From Lachnospiraceae bacterium (GTDB lineage: Bacteria; Bacillota; Clostridia; Lachnospirales; Lachnospiraceae), in the NCBI GenBank assembly GCA_017469935.1, contig JAFUFL010000040.1:1-35189 (forward strand): DNA of 35,189 bases, written 5' to 3'. A model generated the notes under the pieces. That model was not told the origin of the DNA. It ran no database searches and saw only the letters and a list, made by a program, of their open reading frames with translations. Shown piece by piece: positions 24,819-33,279 of this stretch (positions are counted from its first letter, which is position 1; each line of letters begins with the position of its first letter). Both the position numbers and the translations under genes were made by a program.

Positions 24819-24843
24819 ATCACCGAATAAGAGGACATCTACA

Positions 24844-25530
24844 ATGAAAACGCAGACGATCCGACAGGCTTTCTATAAATCCATCCCTGTCATGGCGGGC
24901 TATATCGTATTGGGCACCGGCTTCGGAATCCTGATGAACAATGCCGGATACGGCGTCTTATGGACGGCGGCCATGAGCATTTTCATATACGCGGGGTCCA
25001 TGCAGTACGTCGGCGTCGGTCTTTTGACGGGCGGCGCCTCTGTGCTGACGACGATCATCACGACCATCATGGTGAATGCAAGGCATCTGTTTTACAGTAT
25101 TTCCATGGTCGAGCCCTACAAAAAGGCCGGAAAGTACAAGCCTTATATGATCTTTGCTCTCACGGATGAGACCTATTCTCTCCTCTGCGACGGGCAGGTG
25201 CCGGAGGGAACGGATCCGAACCTTTACAGGTTTCTCGTGTCTTTGTTTAATCACAGCTACTGGGTGACGGGCAGCGTTTTGGGGAGTCTTCTCGGCGCCG
25301 TGCTGCCATTTCCCACGACGGGGATCGAATTTTCCATGACCGCGCTGTTCATTGCTTCGTTCACGGAGCAGTGGCTGACGACAAAAGATCATATCCCCGC
25401 ACTCACGGGGCTGCTCTCGACGCTTCTGTGTCTTGTGCTGTTCGGACGGCAGAATTTCCTGATTCCGGCCATGCTGTGCATTACACTGGTGCTGACGATT
25501 CTGCGCAAGAGAGAGGAGGGGCAGGTATGA
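24844..25530 (+). CDS. azlC: AzlC family branched-chain amino acid exporter, large subunit
   Basis: This 228-residue polytopic protein starts with FYKSIPVMAGYIVLGTGFGI and has MNNAGYGVLWTAAMSIFIYAGSMQYVGVGLL, which are characteristic AzlC sequences. NARHLFYSISM and ALTDETYSLL are also conserved in the family. With AzlD it exports branched-chain amino acids or their analogues. AAGAGGA lies 10 bases upstream of the ATG at 24844; the longer frame that begins upstream has no support. The stop overlaps the azlD start as ATGA. Confidence 0.93.
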   Translation: MKTQTIRQAFYKSIPVMAGYIVLGTGFGILMNNAGYGVLWTAAMSIFIYAGSMQYVGVGLLTGGASVLTTIITTIMVNARHLFYSISMVEPYKKAGKYKPYMIFALTDETYSLLCDGQVPEGTDPNLYRFLVSLFNHSYWVTGSVLGSLLGAVLPFPTTGIEFSMTALFIASFTEQWLTTKDHIPALTGLLSTLLCLVLFGRQNFLIPAMLCITLVLTILRKREEGQV

Positions 25531-25850
25531 ATACAAATATCAGTGCCGCCATTCTCATTGCTGCCATGTCGATCACGACCATACTGCTCCGTTTTCTGCC
25601 GTTTCTTGTTTTCAAAAAAGAGACGCCGCCTTACATCGCCTATCTCGGGAAGGTACTTCCGCCCGCGATCATCGGCATGCTCGTGATCTACTGCCTGAAG
25701 GATATTACGCCTATGGCAAGTCCTTATGGCATTCCGGAGCTTATTGCGGCCGTTTGTGTCGTAATTCTGCAGGTGTGGAAGCGCAATTCGCTGATCAGTA
25801 TTTTGACCGGCACGGTGCTCTATATGATACTGGTCCAGATGGTGTTCTGA
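25527..25850 (+). CDS. azlD: AzlD family branched-chain amino acid exporter, small subunit
   Basis: The 107 residues form four membrane helices, with TTILLRFLPFLVF near the start and GKVLPPAIIGMLVIYCLKD in the middle, as in AzlD proteins. GAGAGGAGGGG lies upstream of the ATG, inside azlC. The 4-base ATGA overlap couples its translation to azlC, as expected for a 1:1 pair. Confidence 0.93.
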   Translation: MNTNISAAILIAAMSITTILLRFLPFLVFKKETPPYIAYLGKVLPPAIIGMLVIYCLKDITPMASPYGIPELIAAVCVVILQVWKRNSLISILTGTVLYMILVQMVF

Positions 25851-25871
25851 AAACTTTTTTACTATACTGAA

Positions 25872-26834
25872 ATGGCACGGGAAGGATGGTTCCGGAGAAT
25901 GAAAGATATTATGAGGTCGGCAAGCAAGGCGCTGGGAAGTACAGCGGCCGAGGCATTGAAGAAGATGGGGCCCGAATATATTTTTGCGGCGCGCGTGCGC
26001 AAGCTGTTCGGGGCAAACGATAAGATCCGGGATGAAGGCCTGACCGAGCCCGGGGATGTCGTCAAAGTGAAGGAGCTGGCTTATGGAAATGATCCCGAGC
26101 AGGTTCTTGACATTTACTATCCGTCGGGGACGGACAGGCCGATTCCGACAATTGTGAGTGTGCACGGGGGCGGTTATGTCTACGGAGACAAGGATCTGTA
26201 TCGGTTTTACTGCATGAGCCTTGCACAGAGAGGGTTTGCAGTCGTCAATTTTTCCTATCGTCTTGCGCCGAAATTCAGATTTCCGGCGCAGCTTGAAGAT
26301 GTCAATGCCGTTATGCGCTTTGCCTGCGAAAACGCGGAAAAATATTTCATAGACCGGCACAATATCTTTTTCGTCGGCGACTCGGCGGGGGCCCAGATGG
26401 CCAGCCAATACCTGGCGGCTGTGACGAACCCCGCCTATGCGGCGCTCCTGGGACTCGAGATTCCGGAATTTGAAATCAGGGCCTGTGCTCTCAACTGCGG
26501 ATTTTATATCCCCGACTCGCATCACGACAGAATGCTGATGAAGTGCTATCTGCAAGAGCCTTCGCAAGTGTATTCGGAGAAAATGGATGTGGTCTCGCAT
26601 ATCACTTCGGAGTTTCCGCCTTCCTTTGTCATGACATCGAACAAGGACTTTCTGAGGGAGAGAGCGAAGCCGTTTGTCGATGTTCTGACGGCCCGCGGCG
26701 TGGAAGCCGAGTATCATGATTACAGTCCCGAGGGCAAAGAGCTGGGCCATGTGTTTCACTGCAACATGAAGGAACCGTACGCGAAGATCTGCAACGACGA
26801 GGAGTGCGCCTTTTTTGCCGCGCATGCAAAATAG
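25872..26834 (+). CDS. Alpha/beta hydrolase (hormone-sensitive lipase-like, esterase)
   Basis: The 320-residue frame carries the HSL-family oxyanion motif HGGG (from H98 in SVHGGGYVYG) and the nucleophile GDSAG with S171. A likely aspartate lies in MTSNKDF and a histidine in LGHVFHC. A SYRLAPKFRFPAQLEDV motif is typical of bacterial esterases. The N-terminus is uncertain: the ATG at 25872 has little ribosome binding site, and ATG codons at 25899 and 25911 are alternatives. The catalytic domain begins near residue 65, so all starts are compatible. It would hydrolyse short acyl esters in the cytoplasm. It follows azlD by 21 bases and could be read through from it. Confidence 0.85.
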   Translation: MAREGWFRRMKDIMRSASKALGSTAAEALKKMGPEYIFAARVRKLFGANDKIRDEGLTEPGDVVKVKELAYGNDPEQVLDIYYPSGTDRPIPTIVSVHGGGYVYGDKDLYRFYCMSLAQRGFAVVNFSYRLAPKFRFPAQLEDVNAVMRFACENAEKYFIDRHNIFFVGDSAGAQMASQYLAAVTNPAYAALLGLEIPEFEIRACALNCGFYIPDSHHDRMLMKCYLQEPSQVYSEKMDVVSHITSEFPPSFVMTSNKDFLRERAKPFVDVLTARGVEAEYHDYSPEGKELGHVFHCNMKEPYAKICNDEECAFFAAHAK

Positions 26835-26869
26835 TGACAGAAAAAATCATATTTTTTTGAAAATCAGCA

Positions 26870-26898
26870 TTGGGTATTTGCGCAAAAAGTATTAGACT
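26870..26898 (+). promoter_or_regulatory. Candidate promoter of the aldolase gene
   Basis: TTGGGT (26870-26875) and TAGACT (26893-26898) are separated by 17 bases. Both match the consensus only partly. Transcription would start about 14 bases before the palindrome at 26912-26927. Confidence 0.4.
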
Positions 26899-26911
26899 AT
26901 AGGTAGTTCCT

Positions 26912-26927
26912 TGTTAACTAGTTAACA
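26912..26927. promoter_or_regulatory. Perfect 16-base palindrome upstream of the aldolase gene
   Basis: TGTTAACTAGTTAACA is a perfect palindrome just downstream of a candidate -10 region and 21 bases before the aldolase start codon. The position suits an operator that blocks transcription. The sequence contains two HpaI-like GTTAAC words; I know no regulator for it. Confidence 0.45.
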
Positions 26928-26948
26928 GATTTAAAAGGAGAAAAGAGT

Positions 26949-27917
26949 ATGGCATTAGTAACAACAACCGAAATGTTTAAGAAAGCTTATGATGGCGGAT
27001 ATGCAATCGGAGCTTTTAATGTAAACAACATGGAGATCGTCCAGGGTATCACAGAGGCAGCCGGTGAGCTTAACAGCCCTGTAATCCTTCAGGTTTCCAA
27101 AGGCGCCCGCGCTTATGCGAATCACACCTATCTGGTTAAGCTGGTAGAAGCAGCTGTGATCGAGAATCCCGATATCCCGATCGCCCTTCACCTTGACCAC
27201 GGCGACAGTTTTGAGCTTTGCAAGAGCTGCATCGACGGCGGCTTTACTTCTGTTATGATCGACGCTTCCTCTAAGTCTTTTGAGGACAACATCGCGCTGA
27301 CCAGGCAGGTCGTTGAGTACGCGCATGCACACGGCGTAGTCGTTGAGGCTGAGCTGGGAACACTTGAAGGCGTGGAAGACGAAGTTGTTGTAGAGGCAGG
27401 AAAAGCCAGCTATACCCGCCCTGAAGAGGTTGAGGAATTCGTTACCAGAACAGGCTGCGACTCCCTCGCGATCGCAATCGGAACTTCTCACGGCGCTTAC
27501 AAGTTCAGACCGGAGCAGTGCACACGCAATGCTGACGGCATCCTTGTTCCCCCGCCGCTGCGCTTCGATGTTCTTGAAGAAGTATCCAAGAGACTGCCCG
27601 GCTTCCCGATCGTCCTTCACGGTTCTTCTTCCGTTCCGCAGGAGTTCGTAAAGATGGTCAACACCTATGGCGGCAATATGCCCGATGCGATCGGCATTCC
27701 GGAGAACGAGCTGCGTCATGCGGCAGAGCTTTCCGTCTGCAAGATTAATATCGACTCCGATATCCGTCTGGCTATGACCGGCAATATCCGCAAGTACTTT
27801 GCAGAGCATCCGGATCACTTCGATCCCAGACAGTATCTCAAACCCGCAAGACAGGCTGTCAAGGACATGGTCGCGCACAAGATCGTCAACGTCCTCGGAT
27901 CCAACGGAAAAGCCTGA
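26949..27917 (+). CDS. fba: Class II fructose-bisphosphate aldolase
   Basis: This 322-residue zinc enzyme cleaves fructose 1,6-bisphosphate to dihydroxyacetone phosphate and glyceraldehyde 3-phosphate in glycolysis. Catalytic Asp83 and zinc ligand His84 are in HLDHGDS. EAELGTLEG, GTSHGAYKF and VLHGSSSVP supply further metal and phosphate ligands, and NIDSDIRLA the C-terminal phosphate-binding loop. The C-terminal LGSNGKA is close to other clostridial aldolases. AAAAGGAGAAAAG precedes the ATG. Codon use is markedly biased, as expected for a highly expressed gene. A terminator follows at 27990. Confidence 0.96.
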   Translation: MALVTTTEMFKKAYDGGYAIGAFNVNNMEIVQGITEAAGELNSPVILQVSKGARAYANHTYLVKLVEAAVIENPDIPIALHLDHGDSFELCKSCIDGGFTSVMIDASSKSFEDNIALTRQVVEYAHAHGVVVEAELGTLEGVEDEVVVEAGKASYTRPEEVEEFVTRTGCDSLAIAIGTSHGAYKFRPEQCTRNADGILVPPPLRFDVLEEVSKRLPGFPIVLHGSSSVPQEFVKMVNTYGGNMPDAIGIPENELRHAAELSVCKINIDSDIRLAMTGNIRKYFAEHPDHFDPRQYLKPARQAVKDMVAHKIVNVLGSNGKA

Positions 27918-27989
27918 GTCCGGCATAGAGACGCAGCGCCTGCGAAAGGATGACATGCGCCGAATCTTATGACATTGTGATTGAAAACA

Positions 27990-28036
27990 GAAGTCTTACC
28001 TGTGCTTTTCCGGCACAGGGAAGGCTTCTTGTTTTT
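27990..28036 (+). terminator. Intrinsic terminator after the aldolase gene
   Basis: GAAGTCTTACCTGTGC (27990-28005) pairs with GCACAGGGAAGGCTTC (28013-28028) at 14 of 16 positions, followed by TTGTTTTT. Confidence 0.92.
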
Positions 28037-28061
28037 GAATCTGCTGTGCAGGTGTTATAAT
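28035..28061 (+). promoter_or_regulatory. Extended -10 promoter for the small membrane protein gene
   Basis: TGTTATAAT (28053-28061) is a perfect extended -10. TTGAAT (28035-28040) lies upstream with a 15-base spacer, or TTTTGA (28033-28038) with 17. The extended -10 makes a weak -35 tolerable. Confidence 0.55.
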
Positions 28062-28114
28062 TATCGAAAAGAGTTCCATCGGTGAAAAAATCATGGAAAA
28101 GGGAGGCAGCAGCT

Positions 28115-28444
28115 GTGAAACTGTCAAAAGATACGGGAAGAAAAGAAAATCTTGCAGGGCTGGTAGTGTGGATCCTGTTTATTGTCTTATATTACTGCGC
28201 GATTTCTATGTTTTTGCGAGGATCCGTGATCCCGGACATAATGGGACAACCGTACAGCATACTGGAGAACCTGGGCACTATAGGGATTATCGTTGTAAGC
28301 GTGACCGCGGGGCTGTTGACGGCAAGGCCCCTGTTTCGCATATTTTTGAGGCTGAAAGCGTACCGCCCGCAGAAAGGCGACGGCTGGAAGGAATGGCGCG
28401 GCAGAAAAGAAAAGACTGCCGAAAGGAAAGAGGGCGGCAGCTGA
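28115..28444 (+). CDS. Small two-helix membrane protein
   Basis: This 109-residue protein has two membrane helices (LAGLVVWILFIVLYYCAI and GTIGIIVVSVTAGLLTA) and a very basic C-terminal tail rich in Lys, Arg and Glu. The start is chosen at the GTG 28115 because GGGAGG lies 8 bases upstream; a GTG at 28082 is an alternative with no ribosome binding site. I do not recognise a family. It lies 74 bases upstream of the large STAND-type gene, on the same strand, so an operon relationship is possible. Confidence 0.6.
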   Translation: MKLSKDTGRKENLAGLVVWILFIVLYYCAISMFLRGSVIPDIMGQPYSILENLGTIGIIVVSVTAGLLTARPLFRIFLRLKAYRPQKGDGWKEWRGRKEKTAERKEGGS

Positions 28445-28518
28445 AGAAGAGACAGATGCGGGAACTTCAAAGACAGTCTACGCTGTCACGGCGGTGAACA
28501 GTACAGGGAGCAGGTAAT

Positions 28519-31500
28519 ATGGGCAGGACGATCCGTATTTTTATCAGTTCAACGTTTAAGAGATTTGACAAGCTGCGAAACGACCTCATGGGGGAGGTAT
28601 TTCCGGAAATCAGGGAGCTCTGCGGAAAGAACGGTTTTTCCTTTCGCGTGGTTGACCTGCGGTGGGGAATTACGGACGATGAGGGGAGAAACCACCAGGT
28701 GGCGGATATTTGTTTTGAAGAAATCCGCAGGTGCCAGGAGTACTCGCCGTCCCCCAATTTCATTGTCCTGTCGGACGACTATTACGGGTGGATCCCGATT
28801 CCCGCTTCAATTTCTTCCTATTGCTGGGAAAAGATCAGCGCCCATCTGGAAAAGACGGATCCGGCCTCGCTTTCTTTTTTGAAAGGATGGTACCGGGAGG
28901 ATACAAATTCGCTTGAAGGGGTCTATATTTTGCAGGACGAGTATGCTCCTGCCGAAAACGGCGAAAAGCGGACGCTGGATCAAAGTACGGAGGAGCAGAT
29001 CGGTAATATTCTTTTCCCGGCGGCGCAGGCCGTATTTGCGGACGATTACGCCCTGCGCGTGGCCTTCGGAGGGTCCATGACTGAGCAGGAGATCAATCTG
29101 GGACTGTTCTCCCGGGAGGGAGCGGGCAGACATACGCTCGTAATGATCCGGGAGGCGGAGAAAGCGCCCGGCGAGGCGGACGGCCGGTCGGAATTTAACG
29201 CACATAATCTGAATGAGCGCCTCAAAAGGGTGACGGAAGAGGCAGGCAATCCCTGGATTTCGCTGGAAGACGGGAAATGTCTGGAGAAGGCGCGCAAGTT
29301 CCTGAAAAGAATCGTAGAAGAACAGATCAGGAAAGTGCAGGAGGCGGAAAAAGCAGAAACGCTTTTCAACAGAGAATGCAGGGAACTGAAGGAGGCACTG
29401 GAGGCAGATACCCGGACCTATATCGAGGTCGGGAACAGGATGACGCAGCTGCGGGAATTTTCCGAAAAAAATCGCGGCAGGGTGTCTCTTGTAAAAGGGA
29501 GGCAGGGAATCGGGAAATCCACTCTGCTCAAAGCATGTGTATGCCGGCTCCCGGAGCAGTTTATCGGCGTGTTTGCGGATCTGCAGGGGGAACGGGGGAG
29601 CGTGGATACGGCCCTCGGCTTTTTGCTGGAGACTTTGTATCAGCGCGGCATGTTGACAAAAATGACACCGAAAAATCCGGGAGAGAGCAGCGCAGGGTAC
29701 TTTGAGAGGCAGATGGAAGGACTGCGCGGAGGAACGCAGGTCACACTGGTCATAGACTGCGCGGAGCAGATCTATGATTTTCGGATGCAGGACGAGAGTC
29801 TCTTCTCCATGGAACTGCCGGAAGGGGTGTCGCTTCTGATCAGCTGTGTGGACGAAGGTGCGCTTTCCGCGACAGATCTTGCGTACAAGCCACCCGTTCT
29901 GGAAATAGAGGATATACAAAAGCCGGAAGGGCTTCCCATGCTTCTGGGAATGCTGCAGGGGTATGGGCGGACGCTGTCGGAAAGACAGCAGGAGGTGCTA
30001 AGGCGGGCACTGCCTGACAACGTGACGCCCCTTTATCTGCGCCTTCTTGCCGCGTCTCTCAGAAATGTGCGCGGTTATGAGGAGGACTTCCTCCTGCGGG
30101 AGGGAGGAGAGGACGGAGACAGAAGGCCTCCATCGGATGAAAAGAGCCGGTTTGAAAAAAAACTGCCGCAGGAGATCCGTCTTCTGCTCCGCGGATCTCT
30201 GGAAAAAGAGATGCGGACAAGCCTCCCCGGGCTGTACCGGCACATACTGGCCTGTGTCGCTTTGAGCGCACAGGGGCTCAAAGAGGAAGAATTGATTGAG
30301 ATCCTGCTCCGGAGAATGCCGGAGGGCAGCAGTCTCTACAATGAGATCTTAAAGAGCAGTCACTGGGAGATCCGGGACCTGCGCCATGTCATCAATGTCT
30401 ACTGGGCGCGAATGCACTTTCAGATGGAACACCTTTTGGGGATCTACCCGTCGAACGGGGACCTGCTGATCCGCTTCCGCCATGACATGATGCGGGAAGA
30501 GGCGCTGGAAGCTGCGGGAGAACGGATCGCCGAAGAATCTTCCGGTACGATCCGCGATTACTGGATGGAACAGAGTGTTTATATCAGTACGGAACCCACC
30601 GTTGTGAACCGCCGCCGCGCCGATGAGCTGATGCCCGCTCTTCGCCGCAGGAAGGAGAAAAAGGCAATCGGGGAACTGCTGGAGGACTGGTATTACCTGG
30701 ACGCAATGGTCCGCCTGGACCGGCATGCCGTACTGACCGGTTTCCTGGAAGAAGCGCGAAAAGAGGGGTACGCCGGACGAAACGGAGAGGCGCTTCTTGC
30801 TCTGCTGCAGAAATTCCGCATCCTTCTGACCGGATTTCCGGACAGTTTTCTGCCGCTGTGCGTGCAGCAGGGACTGGCCGGTCCGACGCTGCTGTCTGTG
30901 ACCGGCTCCAACGGGTATTTCCTTTACGGAGAGCCGGTTTATGTGGGAGACGGGCGAAGGAACAAGGAGGAGGGAAATTCCGGATTCTCCGGATTCGACA
31001 ATCGGCACCGGCAGGACAGTATATGGGAGAAAGATCCGGAACTCCAGATCCCCGGGAGCGGGAGTGCCCCGATGGCACTGCGCGGCGACGGGATCATGGC
31101 GGTCATGGACCGCGGCCAGATCCGCATCTATGACTGGAACCGCAGGCGCTACTCGGCCGCCAAAAGTCCGGCGCAGAAACAGAATTATGATTTCCTGTAC
31201 TGGGAGGGGGACACGCTGGTCCTCCGCAGAGCGAAGTCCAGGATACGGTATCATTATGAAAAGATGCAGAAAGGCAAAGCAGAAGAGCTTACAAAACTGC
31301 AGGAGGAATCCTGTCTGACCGTGATCGACCTTTTTGAGGAAAAGGAAGAAAAACGCAGAATGGCGGGAAGCCTGCAGGAAGAGGAGGCGGCCGGAAAGCG
31401 GACGAAACGGCAGATTTCTTATTACGGACGGGACGGCGTGTGCCGGCAGAGAATGCTGGAATATCCGCTTGACATCGAGATCGAATACTATATGCGCTTC

Positions 31501-32547
31501 GAGCAGGCGGCTGTGGTAAAGGACCGCGAGGAGATCGACTTTGTAAATCTCGACACGGGAACCGTGCGCGAGACAATGAAGCTCGCAAACGTGACGGGCG
31601 TTTTCTTTGCCGATGACGGAGAGAGCGTGCTCATTCGGACAAGAGCTGACAGCATCCTCCTGCATCGCATCGCGGACAGAGCGCCGCGCGCCTTGCCCAG
31701 ATGGACGCAGAGCGAAGAAGAGAACCGGAAATCCCTGCGCCGGTATACATTCCGGAAAGACTTTTCGCCTGCCGTCCTTTTCGCGCTGCGAAAAAAGAGG
31801 GATATACCGTGGCAGCCGGAAACGGACCCGGCAGAGGGCACTCCGTCTCCCACTCTGACATGCATGTCTGCGGAAGAGGAGTGGTTTGCGTGCTATTATC
31901 ACTTTAACAATATTTCAACGGTAAGGGTGTTTGATCTGAGCACGGGCGCAGAGATCCTGTCCTCGGAGACGGAGCCCGTGTACCGGAGGGATATGGAACG
32001 GCAGCCGTTCCGGGCAAAAGATCACGGAAGGAAACTTTGTCTTCGGTCCTGCGGCACCGTGCACGTCCTGGACCTGGACACCGGGACTCCGTCCTGGAGC
32101 AGAGAGCGGGGCCAAAAGGACCTGCCGATCGGAGAGACCGAGAGGAATATGATTGACGACTGCCGGCGGCACATGTGGCGGTGGATTCCGCACGGACAGG
32201 CCTATGAATCTCTGGAGGATATGACTAACAATACGTTTGATACGGCTGTCGGGAGAATGCTTTTCCGTATCTTGAGGGTCGTGCTCTTCCCTCTCACCCA
32301 TGCGCTTATGGCGGAGAAGTTCAACAATCCGGAGCAGGTCTATGCGCCGCAGATCGTGCGGACAGAGCGGAATATATGGCTGATCGATCCCATGTACCGA
32401 ACGGTCCATATCGCGGATCCGGGCGGGAAATGGCTCTGCCATACACAGGTGGAAGGCCCTTTTTCCGCGGCGGATGTATGCGGGGATACGCTGTATCTGA
32501 TGTCGGAAGATAAGAGCAGGATGCAGGTGCTGCATTTTCATTCATGA
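28519..32547 (+). CDS. DUF4062-STAND NTPase with C-terminal beta-propeller, possible antiphage or signalling protein
   Basis: The 1342 residues begin with a DUF4062 domain: IRIFISSTFKRFDKLRNDLM, FRVVDLRWGIT and then VLSDDYYGWIP. A P-loop NTPase follows, with Walker A GRQGIGKS at 327-334 and Walker B-like VTLVIDCAEQ (D413). A helical middle region (about 540-820) follows, and a C-terminal part (about 830-1340) with repeated FDLSTGAE, LDLDTGT and VNLDTGTV strand-turns suggesting a beta-propeller. This order of domains is found in eukaryotic NWD1/NWD2 and TEP1, and in bacterial STAND proteins linked to phage defence. DUF4062 is thought to have a TIR-like fold (from memory). GGGAGCAGG lies before the ATG. 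Long charged insertions make many domain borders approximate. Function is inference. Confidence 0.82.
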   Translation: MGRTIRIFISSTFKRFDKLRNDLMGEVFPEIRELCGKNGFSFRVVDLRWGITDDEGRNHQVADICFEEIRRCQEYSPSPNFIVLSDDYYGWIPIPASISSYCWEKISAHLEKTDPASLSFLKGWYREDTNSLEGVYILQDEYAPAENGEKRTLDQSTEEQIGNILFPAAQAVFADDYALRVAFGGSMTEQEINLGLFSREGAGRHTLVMIREAEKAPGEADGRSEFNAHNLNERLKRVTEEAGNPWISLEDGKCLEKARKFLKRIVEEQIRKVQEAEKAETLFNRECRELKEALEADTRTYIEVGNRMTQLREFSEKNRGRVSLVKGRQGIGKSTLLKACVCRLPEQFIGVFADLQGERGSVDTALGFLLETLYQRGMLTKMTPKNPGESSAGYFERQMEGLRGGTQVTLVIDCAEQIYDFRMQDESLFSMELPEGVSLLISCVDEGALSATDLAYKPPVLEIEDIQKPEGLPMLLGMLQGYGRTLSERQQEVLRRALPDNVTPLYLRLLAASLRNVRGYEEDFLLREGGEDGDRRPPSDEKSRFEKKLPQEIRLLLRGSLEKEMRTSLPGLYRHILACVALSAQGLKEEELIEILLRRMPEGSSLYNEILKSSHWEIRDLRHVINVYWARMHFQMEHLLGIYPSNGDLLIRFRHDMMREEALEAAGERIAEESSGTIRDYWMEQSVYISTEPTVVNRRRADELMPALRRRKEKKAIGELLEDWYYLDAMVRLDRHAVLTGFLEEARKEGYAGRNGEALLALLQKFRILLTGFPDSFLPLCVQQGLAGPTLLSVTGSNGYFLYGEPVYVGDGRRNKEEGNSGFSGFDNRHRQDSIWEKDPELQIPGSGSAPMALRGDGIMAVMDRGQIRIYDWNRRRYSAAKSPAQKQNYDFLYWEGDTLVLRRAKSRIRYHYEKMQKGKAEELTKLQEESCLTVIDLFEEKEEKRRMAGSLQEEEAAGKRTKRQISYYGRDGVCRQRMLEYPLDIEIEYYMRFEQAAVVKDREEIDFVNLDTGTVRETMKLANVTGVFFADDGESVLIRTRADSILLHRIADRAPRALPRWTQSEEENRKSLRRYTFRKDFSPAVLFALRKKRDIPWQPETDPAEGTPSPTLTCMSAEEEWFACYYHFNNISTVRVFDLSTGAEILSSETEPVYRRDMERQPFRAKDHGRKLCLRSCGTVHVLDLDTGTPSWSRERGQKDLPIGETERNMIDDCRRHMWRWIPHGQAYESLEDMTNNTFDTAVGRMLFRILRVVLFPLTHALMAEKFNNPEQVYAPQIVRTERNIWLIDPMYRTVHIADPGGKWLCHTQVEGPFSAADVCGDTLYLMSEDKSRMQVLHFHS

Positions 32548-32597
32548 GAGACCGCCGAAGAAAAAGACGCCGTTCTTAATGCAAGAGGACGTATATT

Positions 32598-32606
32598 TGT
32601 TATAAT
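32598..32606 (+). promoter_or_regulatory. Extended -10 promoter upstream of the 186-residue gene
   Basis: TGTTATAAT matches an extended -10 element perfectly, in the 169-base gap after the STAND gene; the -35 is weak. It implies a start near 32613 and a leader of about 100 bases before the ATG at 32717. No gene is visible in 32548-32716. Confidence 0.55.
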
Positions 32607-32716
32607 CATGAGTGAGAATTTTACTTAATGCGCGTGCGGGCGTAAAAGGAAGAGGCTGTCTTTCGGACAAGGAGCCCGCGGGGCGTGGGGAGACCATTAT
32701 AACCATGGAGGGAAAA

Positions 32717-33277
32717 ATGATCGATATAGCGATGGTGAACGATATTTTGGAAATGCCGATGACTGCGGAGGTGCTCAGGAGATATAAGTATATCTTCGGG
32801 ACGCTGTATAATACCGATGCATCGGACGATTACACATTCCAGACGGCTTTCTGTGATTTCTTCAGGCCGATTCTGGGCTTCTCGGAAGGGTTCCGGACAA
32901 AGTTTTTCAAATATCTTGAAGAGATGAAGAAGATGGATAGCATTTCATTCAGAGACGCGCTTGAAAGGCTGTACAGGATCGAGAATAAGTATGAGATGGC
33001 TGCCGCCAGCATTCTGATCAACTGTGTGAATCCCAGATATCCGGCATGGAATAAGATCATAGCCGAGGCCTATTTTGAAATGGACGAGCCGAGCCAGGAA
33101 GAGGCCTCTCTGGAGAAATGCAGCAAGCTGTATGAGGATTTCTCGGACAAGCTGTACGTCTTTATGAACTCGCCGGAAGGCGGCGCGCTGATAAAGGCAT
33201 TTGATCATAAATTCCCGAACGCGGAGATCTCGAATGTCAGTAAAGTGGCGATCATCTTATGGCAGGGGGAGATTTGA
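32717..33277 (+). CDS. Unknown 186-residue cytoplasmic protein
   Basis: I do not recognise a family with confidence. The sequence is helical and soluble, with YKYIFGTLYNTDASDD, FFRPILGFSEGFRTKFF, and NPRYPAWNKIIAEAYF near residue 120. Similar short proteins occur in clostridia as unannotated genes, as far as I recall. The ATG at 32717 is preferred: GGAGGG lies 4 bases upstream, and the longer frame starting at 32612 has a low-quality N-terminus. The gene has its own promoter and is followed by the ketopantoate reductase gene with a two-base gap. Co-transcription with that gene suggests no obvious shared role. Confidence 0.7.
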   Translation: MIDIAMVNDILEMPMTAEVLRRYKYIFGTLYNTDASDDYTFQTAFCDFFRPILGFSEGFRTKFFKYLEEMKKMDSISFRDALERLYRIENKYEMAAASILINCVNPRYPAWNKIIAEAYFEMDEPSQEEASLEKCSKLYEDFSDKLYVFMNSPEGGALIKAFDHKFPNAEISNVSKVAIILWQGEI

Positions 33278-33279
33278 TT

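Noticed and set aside
24553-24843. Longer N-terminus for azlC reading back into the CPBP gene
   Set aside because: The extra residues are Arg/Ser-rich and unlike AzlC; the ATG at 24844 has a ribosome binding site and matches the family start.
25389-26825. 478-residue minus-strand frame across azlD and the hydrolase gene
   Set aside because: Antisense to two clear genes; no start signal or domain.
30349-31902. 517-residue minus-strand frame inside the STAND gene
   Set aside because: Antisense to the DUF4062 protein, with no domain-like sequence or ribosome binding site.
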